A DNA stretch of 64,000 bases from Clytia hemisphaerica (Eukaryota; Cnidaria; Hydrozoa; Leptothecata; Clytiidae): the NCBI GenBank assembly GCA_902728285.1, contig CACVBU010001038.1, positions 661,368 to 725,367 of the forward strand. Reading direction: 5' to 3'. Position numbers and translations under genes: made by a program. The notes beneath the pieces are model-generated. The model ran no database searches. It was not told the origin of the DNA and saw nothing but the letters and a program-made list of their open reading frames with translations. Positions within the stretch are counted from its first letter, which is position 1. Each line of letters opens with the position of its first letter. This document shows, one piece after another, positions 34,227 through 46,900 of the stretch.

Positions 34227-35185
34227 ATTATTTGTGGACTTACCTTTAATTTTGATTTATTTTATTTTCTAGTTTTTTACTGCCTTTGGCAGCTGTTATA
34301 TTAAAACTACATTAGAATAGATATATTCCTTTGGCACAATGATTATAAGAAATTATCTGGCCAGCGGCAGATTCTCTCGATGATCATAACTCACCAAACA
34401 CTTCTCTGGCATTTCATTATGTAGCCTTTACACAAGGCACACTTTGCAATTCACACTCAACAGAGAAATATAAATCATCTGTATACAGCACTGCACACAA
34501 ATATTCTTACAGTGGTAACCAACTAGTTTTACCAACTGCTTTATTCTTTCATGAAAATATATGAAATCAATATAAATATTGATGTATAATAACAATCACA
34601 AAATAACTATTAGAAAATGTCCCATGAAATCAAGAACTTTCCAATCACTTCCATGAAATGTCCACTTCTTTTCTCTGTTATCAAAAGATATTGATAAATA
34701 TTGCTGAAATGAATCACTAAATTTTCAAAATCCAGCTCCATATTGTATATTTAACATAGAGTTTAGGAAGCAGACAGTCGTCTGTCAGTGTATTGAGGAA
34801 TTGGTCCAGACCCAATTAATTGAATTTGTCGAACAAATCAACAACCGAACTAAGCGAACTCGATCGAACGATTTAAAGTTTAATTAGAAAATTTAATTGA
34901 ACCTAATAGAACACTCACCATTTTTGAAGCAATAGGAGTTTGATTAGTTTGGTCTGTAAGAAGTTCGATTAGTTCGATGATATTAAATCCTCATATATTC
35001 CCTCACTTGCAAAAGCTTTACCGTGACTTGCTTTGCCATTTCAACAGTCCCGGGACTTAAGGTTTAATGTACCCAGATATTTGTCTATCCAAAATAAATT
35101 CCTGTTGTGATTTTGCCCCTGGCCACATGGCGGAAGGCTACACCCAAACAAACCAAATTGGGTTATCGAACTGATGAAAAATCTT
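34227..35185. other. Spacer after the SDR gene
   Basis: No gene is visible. From about 34815 to 34980 the sequence is built from gttcgatt / aatcgaac words in both orientations (tcgaacaaatc, gaactcgatcgaacg, gttcgattagttcgatg). Similar words recur at 35440-35525, on the far side of the element at 35189-35428, suggesting that the element landed in an older low-complexity inverted repeat. Confidence 0.5.
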
Positions 35186-35188
35186 TAG

Positions 35189-35428
35189 GCCGGTGTCTAC
35201 TCTCGCGCGAAGCGCGCGAAACTTTTCACGTTATTTGTAACGTCATTGGTTGATTAAAAAAAAAAAGCAATTCCATTGGTCAAAATTGACGTAACGGTTG
35301 AAAAAAGTCTAACTTCCTTCAACTTGTTTTTTGTTCGCGCGAAACTTTTTTATGACGTAATCTTTTCTTCAGGCAAAAACCGTTAAGAAAAATCTTTCGC
35401 ACGCTTCGTACGAAAGTGGACATCGGCC
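35189..35428. mobile_element. 240-bp MITE, Harbinger-like
   Basis: The left end, GGCCGGTGTCTAC, is the inverse of the right end, gtggacatcggcc, with one or two differences. Both ends carry tcgcgcgaa or acgcttcgtacgaa palindromes. Flanks are TTTA on both sides, compatible with a TWA-type target. No coding capacity. Confidence 0.65.
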
Positions 35429-35599
35429 TTTAGAGTTCAATTAATTCATTTAAGTTTGAGTACGATTAGTTCCATTGTTTGATTGGTTCCATTGTTTGAT
35501 TGGTTCGATAAGTTCGATTGATTGGGTGTGGATTGGTCAAAAGGTTGTGGCTTCCTCACAATGGCAAAATACACATCTGGACTTATTTCGTACCTTTTA

Positions 35600-35735
35600 G
35601 TCTCTATCTATGTTTTTCATCTGTTTGAATGAATTTCCGAAAGATCGCTACCGATGGGATTCAAACCCACTAAATGCTAAGTTCCGATGATCAGAAACCC
35701 AACGGTCTAACCATTGCGCCACAGATTCATGCCAG
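35600..35735 (-). repeat. tRNA-related SINE fragment
   Basis: On the minus strand, ggcgcaatggttagaccgtt (A-box region) and gggtttgaatccc (B box) give a tRNA-like head, but the acceptor stem does not pair. From gcatttagtgggtt onward it matches the SINE at 31240-31505, so it is the same or a related family. The body continues a short way to about 35600. Confidence 0.6.
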
Positions 35736-36149
35736 TAGAGTGTTTATGCTTAATGTACTTTTATTATACTTTATTTATTTCTATTTTAGAGTCAGGGTCA
35801 ATTAATATAATACATAACAAATAAATACCAACATATGGCATATTATTCTTGGCGACGAAGATAAAAACACCATTATTTTTTTCTGGCTGGGATGAAATGA
35901 AGTGATAATGTATCAACACTACCTTTGTAGCAAGTCATAATTCTTGTTTTGTATCTCTACTTGGTACACAAATCATATTTACGCTATTGTAAGTCACACC
36001 TCACTTGTGTATACCTGTTTCAGCTTTCACTAAGTCATTGGTGAACCACCAGACAAAACATATTGTCTGGTCTGTCTGTAATACATAAAATCCTTGAAAT
36101 TGCTCACAAACACAAAATCGCGGTAAGTTGAAAACCCTTCTTTAACGAT

Positions 36150-39100
36150 ACTATTCTTATGCTATATAAAGATTCTGTCAAACCAACTTGCAAAACCACT
36201 CAAACTAATATGGCAGAATTTTCTCAATAAAGGATTCACCCCAAAGATACTTGAAACAAGTTACATCACCCCAATATTTAAACAAGGAAATCAAGGATAA
36301 TCTGAAAACTACCGCCCTGTTGCTCTCACATCACATATCACCAAAGGTTTTGAAAATATCGTAAGAAAGAACATGCAAGACCACCTGGAGAGAAACAACC
36401 TATACAAAAACAACCAAGGAAGATCCTGCCTTAGTGAACTACTTGACCATACTGAACGATTGATCCATCATATTAAAAAAATGGCGACAATGTTGATGTT
36501 ATATGCTTCAATTTCACTAAACCATTCGATCGTGTTGACCACTCTGCATAAGCTTGAATGAATAGCATTTATTGAAAATTTCTCTATTAGATTAAATCAT
36601 TCCTGCCAGGGAGAACACAGAGAGTCACAGTCAACGCAAGGCTGAAACAAATTTAGTCTACCGTAAACGGCCATAACTTGCAACGAAAAACAGCGTTTTT
36701 TGGCTAAACGATGCTATATCTTTTAACCTAGAAAAGTTATAGCAACGAAACTTTCACAAAATAAGCTTCTATCTTATTCCTTTTTAGATTACCATTCATT
36801 GATCCAAACAGAAACTTCAATCGAAAACGTCGTTAATCCAAAGATGACCAAAAAATTTTCTTCAAAGTCCACAACTTGCAACGGTGCTAATTTCATAACA
36901 ACAACATACTGAACACGCGCCAACTCTATCACATGAAAAAAATTTGATTTCAAAAAATTTTAATAGCATAATTAAAAATGGCACAACGATGGAGTGCGTT
37001 GTTGTAGACAAAAGACGGATCAATTTGTGAATTACGATTACTTCTCACACATGCAAATTCATAATTGGTTTGGCTTTTTTATGACGATAAGGGAACATTT
37101 GCAAAAACATCGATAGAAAGACGGGGGGGCATTACTAAGCGGAGAAGCTCAGTGTAACGAAGATCTGGGATTTCGTACCTTCGACGAGTTGAATGATTCT
37201 TCTACACCCCCATCTCAATTAAAGCAAAATAAAGTCTACTTTAATTGGATTAATTTTCGCGAATTTATATTTTCGCTTTTTTGCAATGTTTGCCTTTCAT
37301 TCACGAAAATAATCTTGCTAAATTGCGAGAGAAAACTGGTTGCGAATTCAATACTCGCAAAACTTTTGTTTTGCAATCGCCGATTAGTGAATATAAATTC
37401 AAAAAACGAACCTTTTGCCTCGCAAAATTACAGCTTACGAAAAATTAATCCCAATTAAAGTATGCTGAGATGAAACGAAATAAATAGAATTAAAAATGGG
37501 ATTACGGACGGCAGGTTACGGTAACAAATCAAGGCACCATATCCGTACCTTATTGTATTTACCATCTTAGGGACTCAAAATTTGGAAATAGCGTATAGAT
37601 GATTTCCTGAAAATTTTTGAGTGAAAAATGTTGCCGAATTCGCCAATTTGTAAGGCAAGAATCTTCCCTAACAAAGGAAAGTTTATCGAAATATAGTACT
37701 ATTGACTGGAGAGATTCAATCATATATAAATATTTCTGGGATAGAACACTAAAAACGTAAAATTTTTCTCGGGAAGAATCTTTAGCGAATATTATTGGGC
37801 ATCACTAATTGCGTGTTTCCACAAAAAAACAACCACCTTGCTCTTTCAAATTTTAAGTTTGACACATTTTTTTCGTGGTGGTGATAAAACAAAAAATGAA
37901 GACATTCGAGGAAGATTATAGGCTTGGGAAAGCTTATACGTTAAATACGGTTTAATATATTATTTGTTTAAATCTTTCGTCCTTCTACCGTTGGAATCCC
38001 CGATCCTCGTCATAGTATGCCAATTCATTCATCGTTTTGCTATTGAACTTTACTTGCGGGGTGAGCGAGGAGAGAGAGTGTTTTCGATCTTATGTATTAT
38101 ATAATTACAGAATCTAATTTTTGCATTGAATCGTTGAATAGATACAAAAAAGTTCGTCCCCGTGATTCATCCCCTTCGAAATCCATCCAATGTAAAAAAA
38201 TTGCACTCCAAAACCATCTTCATTGTGTATTTTAAAGCTTGGAACAATAGAATTCCTATCCCCATAGAGATTTTGATAGAAATTATTGGCCCCTTTGTGG
38301 GAAAAAATTCCACCGGGGCTTTGAGACAGGTGTTTCGGCATGACATGATTTTTACCGTATTTATATATATAGGAGATTTGTAAAAATTCGAGAAGAAAAC
38401 GGATATTTACTTTTTACCATGTATCCCGTCACTGTCTGCCCGGAGGTCTGCGTTCGCAAAGAGTGACACCTCTTAGACTGAGAAATGATTGTCTAATACG
38501 CTACTCCTTCTCTGGTTCCCATTGACGAGATACCGGAATATTCATCAGAATACTCATCTCATCTTCATCAGAATACTCATAACGCTCATTTGACGTTGAC
38601 TTTGCACACCCCGTCTCACAATCTATATCGATCGACGAAACGTCCATATACAGTGTTACATATACTTTCTTTTACACCCCTGAATCTTAACTAAATTCGG
38701 AACAGATTTGAAGTAAAAATAATCACTTTTGATTAAAAAAGTTCTTAAGAAAAATCCAAAATTAGCGTGTACAGGGTGTGTTTTTCTTTTCCGAAGCTCT
38801 TATCCTTCTTGCATTTCTTATACTCTTACAAAATTGGCTCTGATATTTACTCCTCATTCCTGAAGGGTTGCTTTTTTTTATCCGTCCTGTCTTTTGGTCA
38901 TTCTTTTTCCGTAAATCCAACGAATTGTAGAACTTTTTGCAATTAAATTTTCTATAAAAAGAAACGCACTTGAAACAATCCTTGACCCCCCTGATCGTAA
39001 AATTGATGATTACAGTTTAACGACAAATGATTTTATTGATTTCTTTTGAGGCACTTTTATGACACCAGTCTTGTTATTAACATGATTAGTTTTCGTATGG

Positions 39101-40030
39101 ACATTAGGAAGCAGAAACTTCAGCTGAGATCCTTCAGTTACAATGGTTGATTGATTTAACATGTAAGCATTGGTAATTATCCAATTTATGCATCGAAACG
39201 TCTCTTCGTTGTGAAATGTAATCTAGCAACTTCAATCGAAGAATACGGAAGAACGAAAAACTGTACGAGCTGCGGATTTCGACCCAGCAAGGCCTCGTCT
39301 TTCTTCTTTCGAACTTTCTAGAAATCGCATCGTAAGAGAACGTCAATCGCCCCAAGCGTGGGGGTTTATTGGAGTGACCTAATTATTTTCACTTTTTCAT
39401 CTTCATCTTCGCAACAAATTATTCAATCGGGCTTGTTTTGCTTGATTAACGTGTAGTTTACCATTTCGAACATTCCCTGAAAAAATGAAAGAAAACGAAG
39501 CAATCAACGTGGAGAAAACGTAAATAAACAAAGCTGTTGCAAGTTAAGTCCGTGTTGCAAGTTATGGCCGTTTACGGTATTATTCAGGACCAAATTGAAA
39601 CGTCAAAAAACAAGTCAAAGACCTTGGAGTCACTTTGGATGTGGATATGAGCTACAATCAACACTTGCAAAATCAAATCAGCAAAGAGAAATCCATCAGC
39701 TCATGCGGATATTCCGAACATTCAAAGCATGGGACATTGATGTAATGTTAGCCCTTGAAGTCACTTGCTATTCCACACCTTGAATACTGCTCCCAACTAT
39801 GGTCTCGTCAAAGCGATGCCTCATCCAACAATTGGAGCTGCTACAAAAATGATTTTTGAATGGGGTTTCTTATTGAACCACTTAAACTATTTGGAAAAAT
39901 TGAATCAATTGGATTAACTGAAAATTTGCAGTCTTGAAACAGAGCAGTGTATAAAGGGATAGAAAAACAGCTTCTTGAAAACAATGGAAATACGGCAGGA
40001 AATACGTACCAGGTTTTCTTTGCCCTTAAG
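36150..40030 (+). pseudogene. Non-LTR retrotransposon reverse-transcriptase remnant, split by an insertion
   Basis: From 36172 the frame reads ILSNQLAKPLKLIWQNFLNK, then ETSYITPIFKQG, a stop, then ENYRPVALTSHITKGFE (RT domain 1-2) and, after a frameshift near 36480, CFNFTKPFDRVDH, the diverged form of the FxKAFDxVDH block. The line is broken at 36660 by a 2.9-kb element and resumes at 39580 with VKDLGVTLDVDMSYNQHL, typical of the RT-distal part of Jockey/CR1/L2-type LINEs. Several stops and frameshifts show it is dead. The 5' part and endonuclease are missing. Confidence 0.75.
36661..39577. mobile_element. 2.9-kb TIR element with TA target, inserted in the LINE remnant
   Basis: The left end, CCGTAAACGGCCATAACTTG, is exactly inverted at the right end (caagttatggccgtttacgg), continuing to CAAC. 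TA lies outside each end (36659-36660 and 39578-39579). The LINE reading line continues across the site, which gives independent proof of the insertion. The interior has no convincing transposase. It carries palindromic words around 37245-37440 (ttttcgcgaatt, gcgaattcaatactcgcaaa). TA duplication suggests a Tc1/mariner-type target, but the tip is not recognised. Confidence 0.8.
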
Positions 40031-40944
40031 GAGTTTGTTCCAGTTAATGGATTTCTTTTGTTGTTGTTAAAAAAAAATCTGCATAATTAGCGTGATGTGA
40101 CGAGATTGTTTTGTTTGGAGTCTAATTATTCATAAAATAGAATATTCGGCATCACGGCGGCATAAATTAGATAAAAAGCTAAAGTGCGAAAAAATAAGAA
40201 ATTAAAAAAAATTTAAAATTAAAAGTTTTTAATGAATTTTTTTGCAAATTTTCTCGAAGTACCTGGATATCATTTTAATGAGAATTTTTCCGACTACAAG
40301 TTAGTTTAAAATTTGTTACTGAAAGTCTTGTCTTCAATTACAAGACGTCATGGTCGAAAATGCCAGCTACTAACAATCGAACGAACCTTGAACAGAATGT
40401 ACCTTTCGCTGGCATAACTGGCTTTCAATTTTGACCTTATGTTCTTGTTGAGCTTCTTTTCTTCGGTTTCTTTCTTTTTTGCATAAAAATAGAACGATCA
40501 CGTGGGATAATCTTTTTCTCTAATGGCTTTTGTATTGAATGCTGTTTGAGGTGATAACGGCAATGCATTTCTTAATGAATACATTATATTGTTCATCAGG
40601 TTTAGAGCAAAAGAAGAAAATAGTCAAAGATCAAAGAAATTTTAATGTTAACTTCAATTATGCAATTGATAGCAAGTTATGGGGCTTTCAAAATTTGTTT
40701 ATAAACATATTAATATCAAGATTTTACCAAAAATAAAATCCAGTAACTTTTCTTCCTCTTTGCTGAAAAAAGAATTTGACAAAAAATCGGAAAAAGGGTG
40801 TACACATACCTTGAACCATCTTTCGGATCCTTAAAAACTTCTTATTTTCTCCTTTGTTAGTCATAATTAATGGTTAATTGCTCTTTTAAATCTATAACTA
40901 CTACTACTTTTCTTTGTAGATTTCAACAAACCATTATACGAAGA

Positions 40945-43900
40945 ATGTTTGCGCCGAATCTTTCAATGCTGCTGGTCTCATTTATATCTGCTCTTGTGTA
41001 CAGTGGTCAAGTTGGTTATGTAGTCCAAAAAGTCAATGAGCTTCTCCATTGGAAACTTGGATGTAATCCAACCCCACCTGTTGGTAATTATTATTTAGTT
41101 TTATTCCTTTATGAAGTTCCCCTGAGATGGTAGATAAGACAATTTTCCACCAAATGATTTTCAACGAAGTTCAAGTTATACATATTGTCATTTGATTCTG
41201 CTTCTGCGGTGTTCAATTTTGATTATTTGTTATATGAAAATATCTACACTCATTTTTTATCAGAACAATCTTTAAGAACAATAAGGCCCAAAATTGTCGA
41301 AGAATAATAATGTTGTGCATCGAATTGCTGAATCTTAATAAGCAATCTAAAATCCAAAGTATTAAAAATTGGATATAAAGTCTAAAATACCTCGGTTGAT
41401 CCTAAATAATAAGAACAGGATAAGAACAGGCTTGAAGTGCCAAAAATAAACAACAGCCAAGCATTCAATAGCATTTTAATATTTAATATTTATGAAGTTA
41501 ACACGTTTTTTTTCTTTTTACCAAAGGAAATGTATCTTTACATTATTTCAATGGTCGCGGTAAAAGTGAAGCGATTCGCTTATTGATGGAAGATCATAAT
41601 ATTCCATATACAGAGACTAAATACACCCAAGAATTATGGAGAAATGCACAACCGCTTGGCATTGAAGATGGTCTTTATCATTTTGGTGAAAGTGAGTTCA
41701 AGCAAAATTATTAAGTAATTATTAAGTTTACAATTGTTAATTACAATATACCTTTTCGACCGTAGCCGCCAATTGCCGCGCGGGCATCTTTTTGTCCGTT
41801 TTACCACCCTAAAACCGTCCCAGTCTTTTTTTCGCACCTAAAGACAATAGAAAAAAGTGTAAGAAAAGGATTGGATCGAGGGTGGTAAATTAAATAATAA
41901 AGTGGCACGCGCCTGTTCACGCGACTACGATCGAAAATGTGTTACTGTGTAAATTTGACTTTGCACTTCTTTGCACTTCTTAACCCTATTATTATCAGGC
42001 CTTTTCGGGGTTCCTATTCTCAAGGGGGTGTGTTTTCCACCAGCCTTGCATAACTTTTGATCTAGAAAAGTTATGGACTTGAAACTTGGCAGAAATATTC
42101 TCTACCATAAGGAATTAATAGAAAAAAATTCTGTTTTGATTTTCTGAAAGCCAAAAAGAATATCTGCCGGTTTTTAACATACTGATGTGATAACATTGAC
42201 GTGTAAAATCTATGCAGAAGATGAGTAATTTTTTTCAAAAAACAATGACGTCATTTTTAATGAGTTCATCAAGTTTTGATTTTTTTTTAATATTTTCTGA
42301 GATATTTTATAGATACCTAAAACCTGTCAAAATTTGAAGTTAATTGGATGCCTATATCAAAAGTTGTGCTTAATTTAAAATTTTTTGATTTTACAGGATT
42401 TTTAGCTGGATTTTATGATATGCCTGGACAAAAAAGTCATAAAACCTGATCTGGTCGGTGTATAATTGTAAAATTTGGTATACATGCTGCTAATAAGATT
42501 ATATTTAAAGTCAGAGTGTTAGAATTTTTTTTCAGTGAGCTATTAGCAAAAGAGTGCCAGGCTGGTGGAAAAACCACCCCCTCTCCGATAAAAATAGGGT
42601 TAAACTTAAGCAATATATAGAACCCGTTGTTCTTGTTGTCTTGTCTTGTCGTTTTTATGCATATATTTCATATTATATCTTTATTTGATTCTTCGTTGTT
42701 TTTTGTTTTTAGTTCCATCAATCGAAACCATCAAAGGTGTCAGGCTATCCAAAAGAAAATGTAAGAGACAATTTCGGGGTTTCAGCACTATTTTTAAAAA
42801 TGATATTATTGTGTGAATTGATTTCGGATGATTAAGATGATTTGTTTGACACCTTTCAGAATAAAAATCAGGAGACTCGATTTAATTGCGCACTTTCTAT
42901 ACCTTAAGGGAACTAATTTTCGTGGTGCGAGGGTACTAAATTGGTGCATTTTCTTTTCTTTTCTTTCTGCTGTAATTCTTTCATATTCCTAGGCGTTTTT
43001 GAGGATTTTTATTAAACATTGCATTTCACGGTAGACACCCAAGAACGCGAAAATTAATTCCCGCAAAAATTAGTTCCGTGAAAATTAGTCCTCTTAAGGT
43101 AAACAGAGATTATAGCATGAGTTACTAATTATCGACCTACTGGGGTCGGGAGGAATAAGTTAAAGCTCTTGATATAGAGTTAAACGCTATTCTTTATAAT
43201 AACATCCAAAACTGAAGCTTTCAGATGTTCGTAATTTTTAGGGTTTTAAGGGTAAAAATGTTCATACTGGTTCATAAAATGTTCTTATTGTCACCATCTC
43301 GTTACTACTTTTGTGCCCATTTCTAAGAAATTGGGTGTTTTAGAGTCTATGAGGCCTTAACTTAATGTTCTTAACTTGTCCTTTCGAAGCCTTCTGTTCT
43401 TTAAATAAAAAAACGTGTACGTGGGACTCACAAAGTTAGCCCATGAATGAGAGAGCCTGTTAAGTTTCAGCCACCACGAGTTCAGCCAAAAGTGAGTTCG
43501 TTTTATCACTAAAGGAAATTTTCTCTCGGATTGTCCTTTATGTTGTCCAACTTAAAAAACAAATGTTTGTGAGTAGTACTGAAAGTTTTCTCCTTTTTTT
43601 CAGCCATTTTGCATTTCATTGAAAGTTTTCGCCTTTTTTCAGCCATTTTGCATTTCATTGAAAGTTTTCGCCTTTTTTTCAGCCATTTTGCATTTCATTG
43701 AAAGTTTTCGCCTTTTTTTTCAACCATTTTGCATTTCATTGAAAGTTTTCTCTTTTTTTTCAGCCATTTTGCATTTCATTGAAAGTTTTCGCCTTTTTTT
43801 CAGCCATTTTGCATTTCATTGAAAGTTTTCGCCTTTTTTTCAGCCATTTTGCATTTCATTGAAAGTTTTCGCCTTTTTTTCAGCCATTTTGCATTTCATT

Positions 43901-46900
43901 GGACGAAGTGTTGGATTGGATTGCGATTGCCATGAGATTGATTGGTGTGATATGGTTGCCACAGCTGTCGGTATGTCCTTAAATCACCATTCATTACTTC
44001 CAAACCTTTCTCTATATCAACAGGCTTTTTCTAGAAATAATCTGCTCATAGGGGCGGGGGTTGAAGGATATATCAGTCTTCGCCACAATTAGTTTTACTG
44101 TATGCAGTGCTGACGAGTCCTGCCGAGTGCTGTTCTGCCACCCGAGTCTCCTGGAAGAAGATAGTTAGACAGAAATTCTATGAATTTTTTCACTATACTT
44201 TTCAACGATCTATGCCATGCTTGTGCATAGATTTTCTTTACTCCTTAGACACTTATTTTCCACTGGACAAGTATTAAACTGACCTCCTTCACTAAATTAT
44301 AACTATATTATTATCTTTTTCTGGAACAGCATAATACACCATAACTATGCTGCCCTTCTCCAACAATTAGAGGGTGGAAATCACCAATGCTAATATGTTA
44401 AAGAGAAACTTTGGCTGAAATAATTGTCCATATGGAAATTTGTTGTATTAGGTCAAACATAATACAATCGACGCAGAATTGTTGACTATTCATATTTTAT
44501 GTCGATTTTGTAAAAACTACAAAATTGATATGATATGTAAACCGGATTCCTGCTGACCGTCTTTGAGTTTTCCGGTAATTACTATAACATTCCATGGCTA
44601 GATGAACTAATCATCAAAACAGGTGTCTTATTTTTTATTGAGTGATTTCAATTATAAAAAATAACTCCTCGATTACAAAAGAGTTGCCGCAATAAAAAAT
44701 TATGCTTTGGCTAAGCTAGTTACCAAGTAGCTCATCTAAAGCATGCATTCATTCACGTCTTTGGATAAATGTATTGCAACATTACTAATTATCAGAATTG
44801 ATATAAAATAATCCAATTATTCAATAACAAGTAATTGATAATCTATTAATTGATCAGTTTTGTTTTAATTTTTAAAATGGACAACTTTCTTAGAATAATC
44901 TCCAAGTCGAAGGGAATTCGTGAGCTAACTTTATCGGCTGCAAACTTTGTGCATATTCATTGATTCATTCTCATTGTATATTCTATTTTTCCATCCTTGA
45001 ATTTTATAAGTATCTTGTCTATCTATTGCACAACCGTGTCTGTTAGTCTTTGTAGCTCGAACTTCTATAACTCGAATGTCTCCTTAACTCGAACAAGTTT
45101 TCTGGTCCCTTCAGTTAACGATGCCTTATAAACCATCTCCATGACTCGAAATTTCCCTAATTTGAACAAATAAGTGTTTTTCCCGTACGTGTTCGACTCC
45201 GCTGTAAAACAATTAGTGCAGTCATGTGTTTGGATATCTGCAGATGATTCATAGATTTTTGTGCTGACAACCCGAGAATTTAAGGTATTTCAAGAATTTC
45301 GAGAATTTAGTCTTTATGTGTGATTACCATACCGACTTTTTGAGTTGTTTTGCGCGTCTCGGTTGTAACTATCATTAATTAGTTGAATTGAAAAGCTCAT
45401 TAATAACTTTCCAAAATGACTCGCTCTAATGACTTGCTTTCGGTACATTTTCCTGTATAAATTTGATCGAAATTTCCTTTGCCATTCAATAATAACCGCC
45501 TAAAAGAATGTGATCCCAGCTGGCACACAACGTTGTTTCAACGTTTACAACGTCCATATAACATTAAATGAACGTTGAAACAACGTTATGTGCCAGCTGT
45601 GGTGTTGATTGTCTGACTCCTAAGGTCAAAAATTGTTTACAACTCACCCCATAGTATTTGAGGAACTAAGGCGGTGGTTACACGTAGCCGGGGTGGTATT
45701 CACCTCGGGGTGAAATGGAAAAATAATTCGGCCCGGGGCGAAAAACATTTTGGGATACACGTCGGTGAAAGGCCGTTTTTTCAATCCGGGGTGAAAATTT
45801 TAACTTATTAAAAAACCTAAAAAAACCTAACCATGCATAACTTTTAGATTTTTATCAGTACACAACATCGAGCAGGAAAGATGTCTCCTCTTGAAAACGA
45901 TTTCACCCCGCCTAAATACGTGTATACAGAAACAGTGTTTTCTTTATAGACCGGAGTGAATTTCACCCCGGCTACGTGTAACCACCGCCTAAGGGATAAT
46001 CGAGTTCACCAAATTCCTTTACTCACTGTCATGATTTGATTTTAAAGCTAAATGTAGATAGCCAAATATTTTTCAAGCTGTATTTTGTCTGTCGATTAAG
46101 CACCCCCCGTCCACTGAAGTTTTATATTCTAGTTCATGCACCTTATTACCCTTTTGATACTATGGCAAAAAGGGGAGTAGGGATTTCAATTTGCCTGACA
46201 GAATTACATAGAATGTCAAAAAAAGAAAGTTTGGGAATTTTAGTTCCATGATCATGATCATTTTTGCATCTCTGCGTTTGACCCTGAGCTGGGCTTGAAT
46301 CCTTCTGACCGATTTTATATTGAAATGCCTCTTGGTGCTATTCTTTTTTTCCCTGAGGGTCAAAATAATAATTATCGAGTTGGAGTTAACAAAGCAGTTT
46401 CTATGCCAACAAAGTTTAAAAAAAAGAAAGAAAGTGCTTATACCTGAACTATTTCTTTGCCCATTCATAGGGAACAAAAAATATCATAAAAAATGGCTAA
46501 TGAGGCCAACAAGGTGTGTTTGATTATTTCGTCAATCATATCCTTGCTAGAAAGAAAGGTTTTTCTAAATTCAGGTCTATCTTCCGTGCCCTCAATATTA
46601 TGGCCGTAATATTCGCTTGTCTGAAACAATCATCATTGGTACAGATCAGGTTATTCTTGTTATTATCACGTACGTCATTGATGTTTTGTCGCACTAGAAG
46701 AATAATACATATTTTTTTCGATTGAAGGTCAAAACTTTAGTTATTGATTTCCAGAAGAATTCGAACCTAAGGGTCTGGAGAGGGGATACTAGGTTTGCGA
46801 GCTTATGGGTATGTGCCGCCCGACTTTCGACCCTCGGACCCTTAGTTGGACTTAAAAAAAGTAGGGAAGATAGGAAAATTGTGCAAATTTTAAGTCCCTT

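Noticed and set aside
43577-43897. CRISPR-like array
   Set aside because: The 40-bp units are contiguous with no spacers, in a eukaryotic intron, and end in a splice acceptor: a minisatellite.
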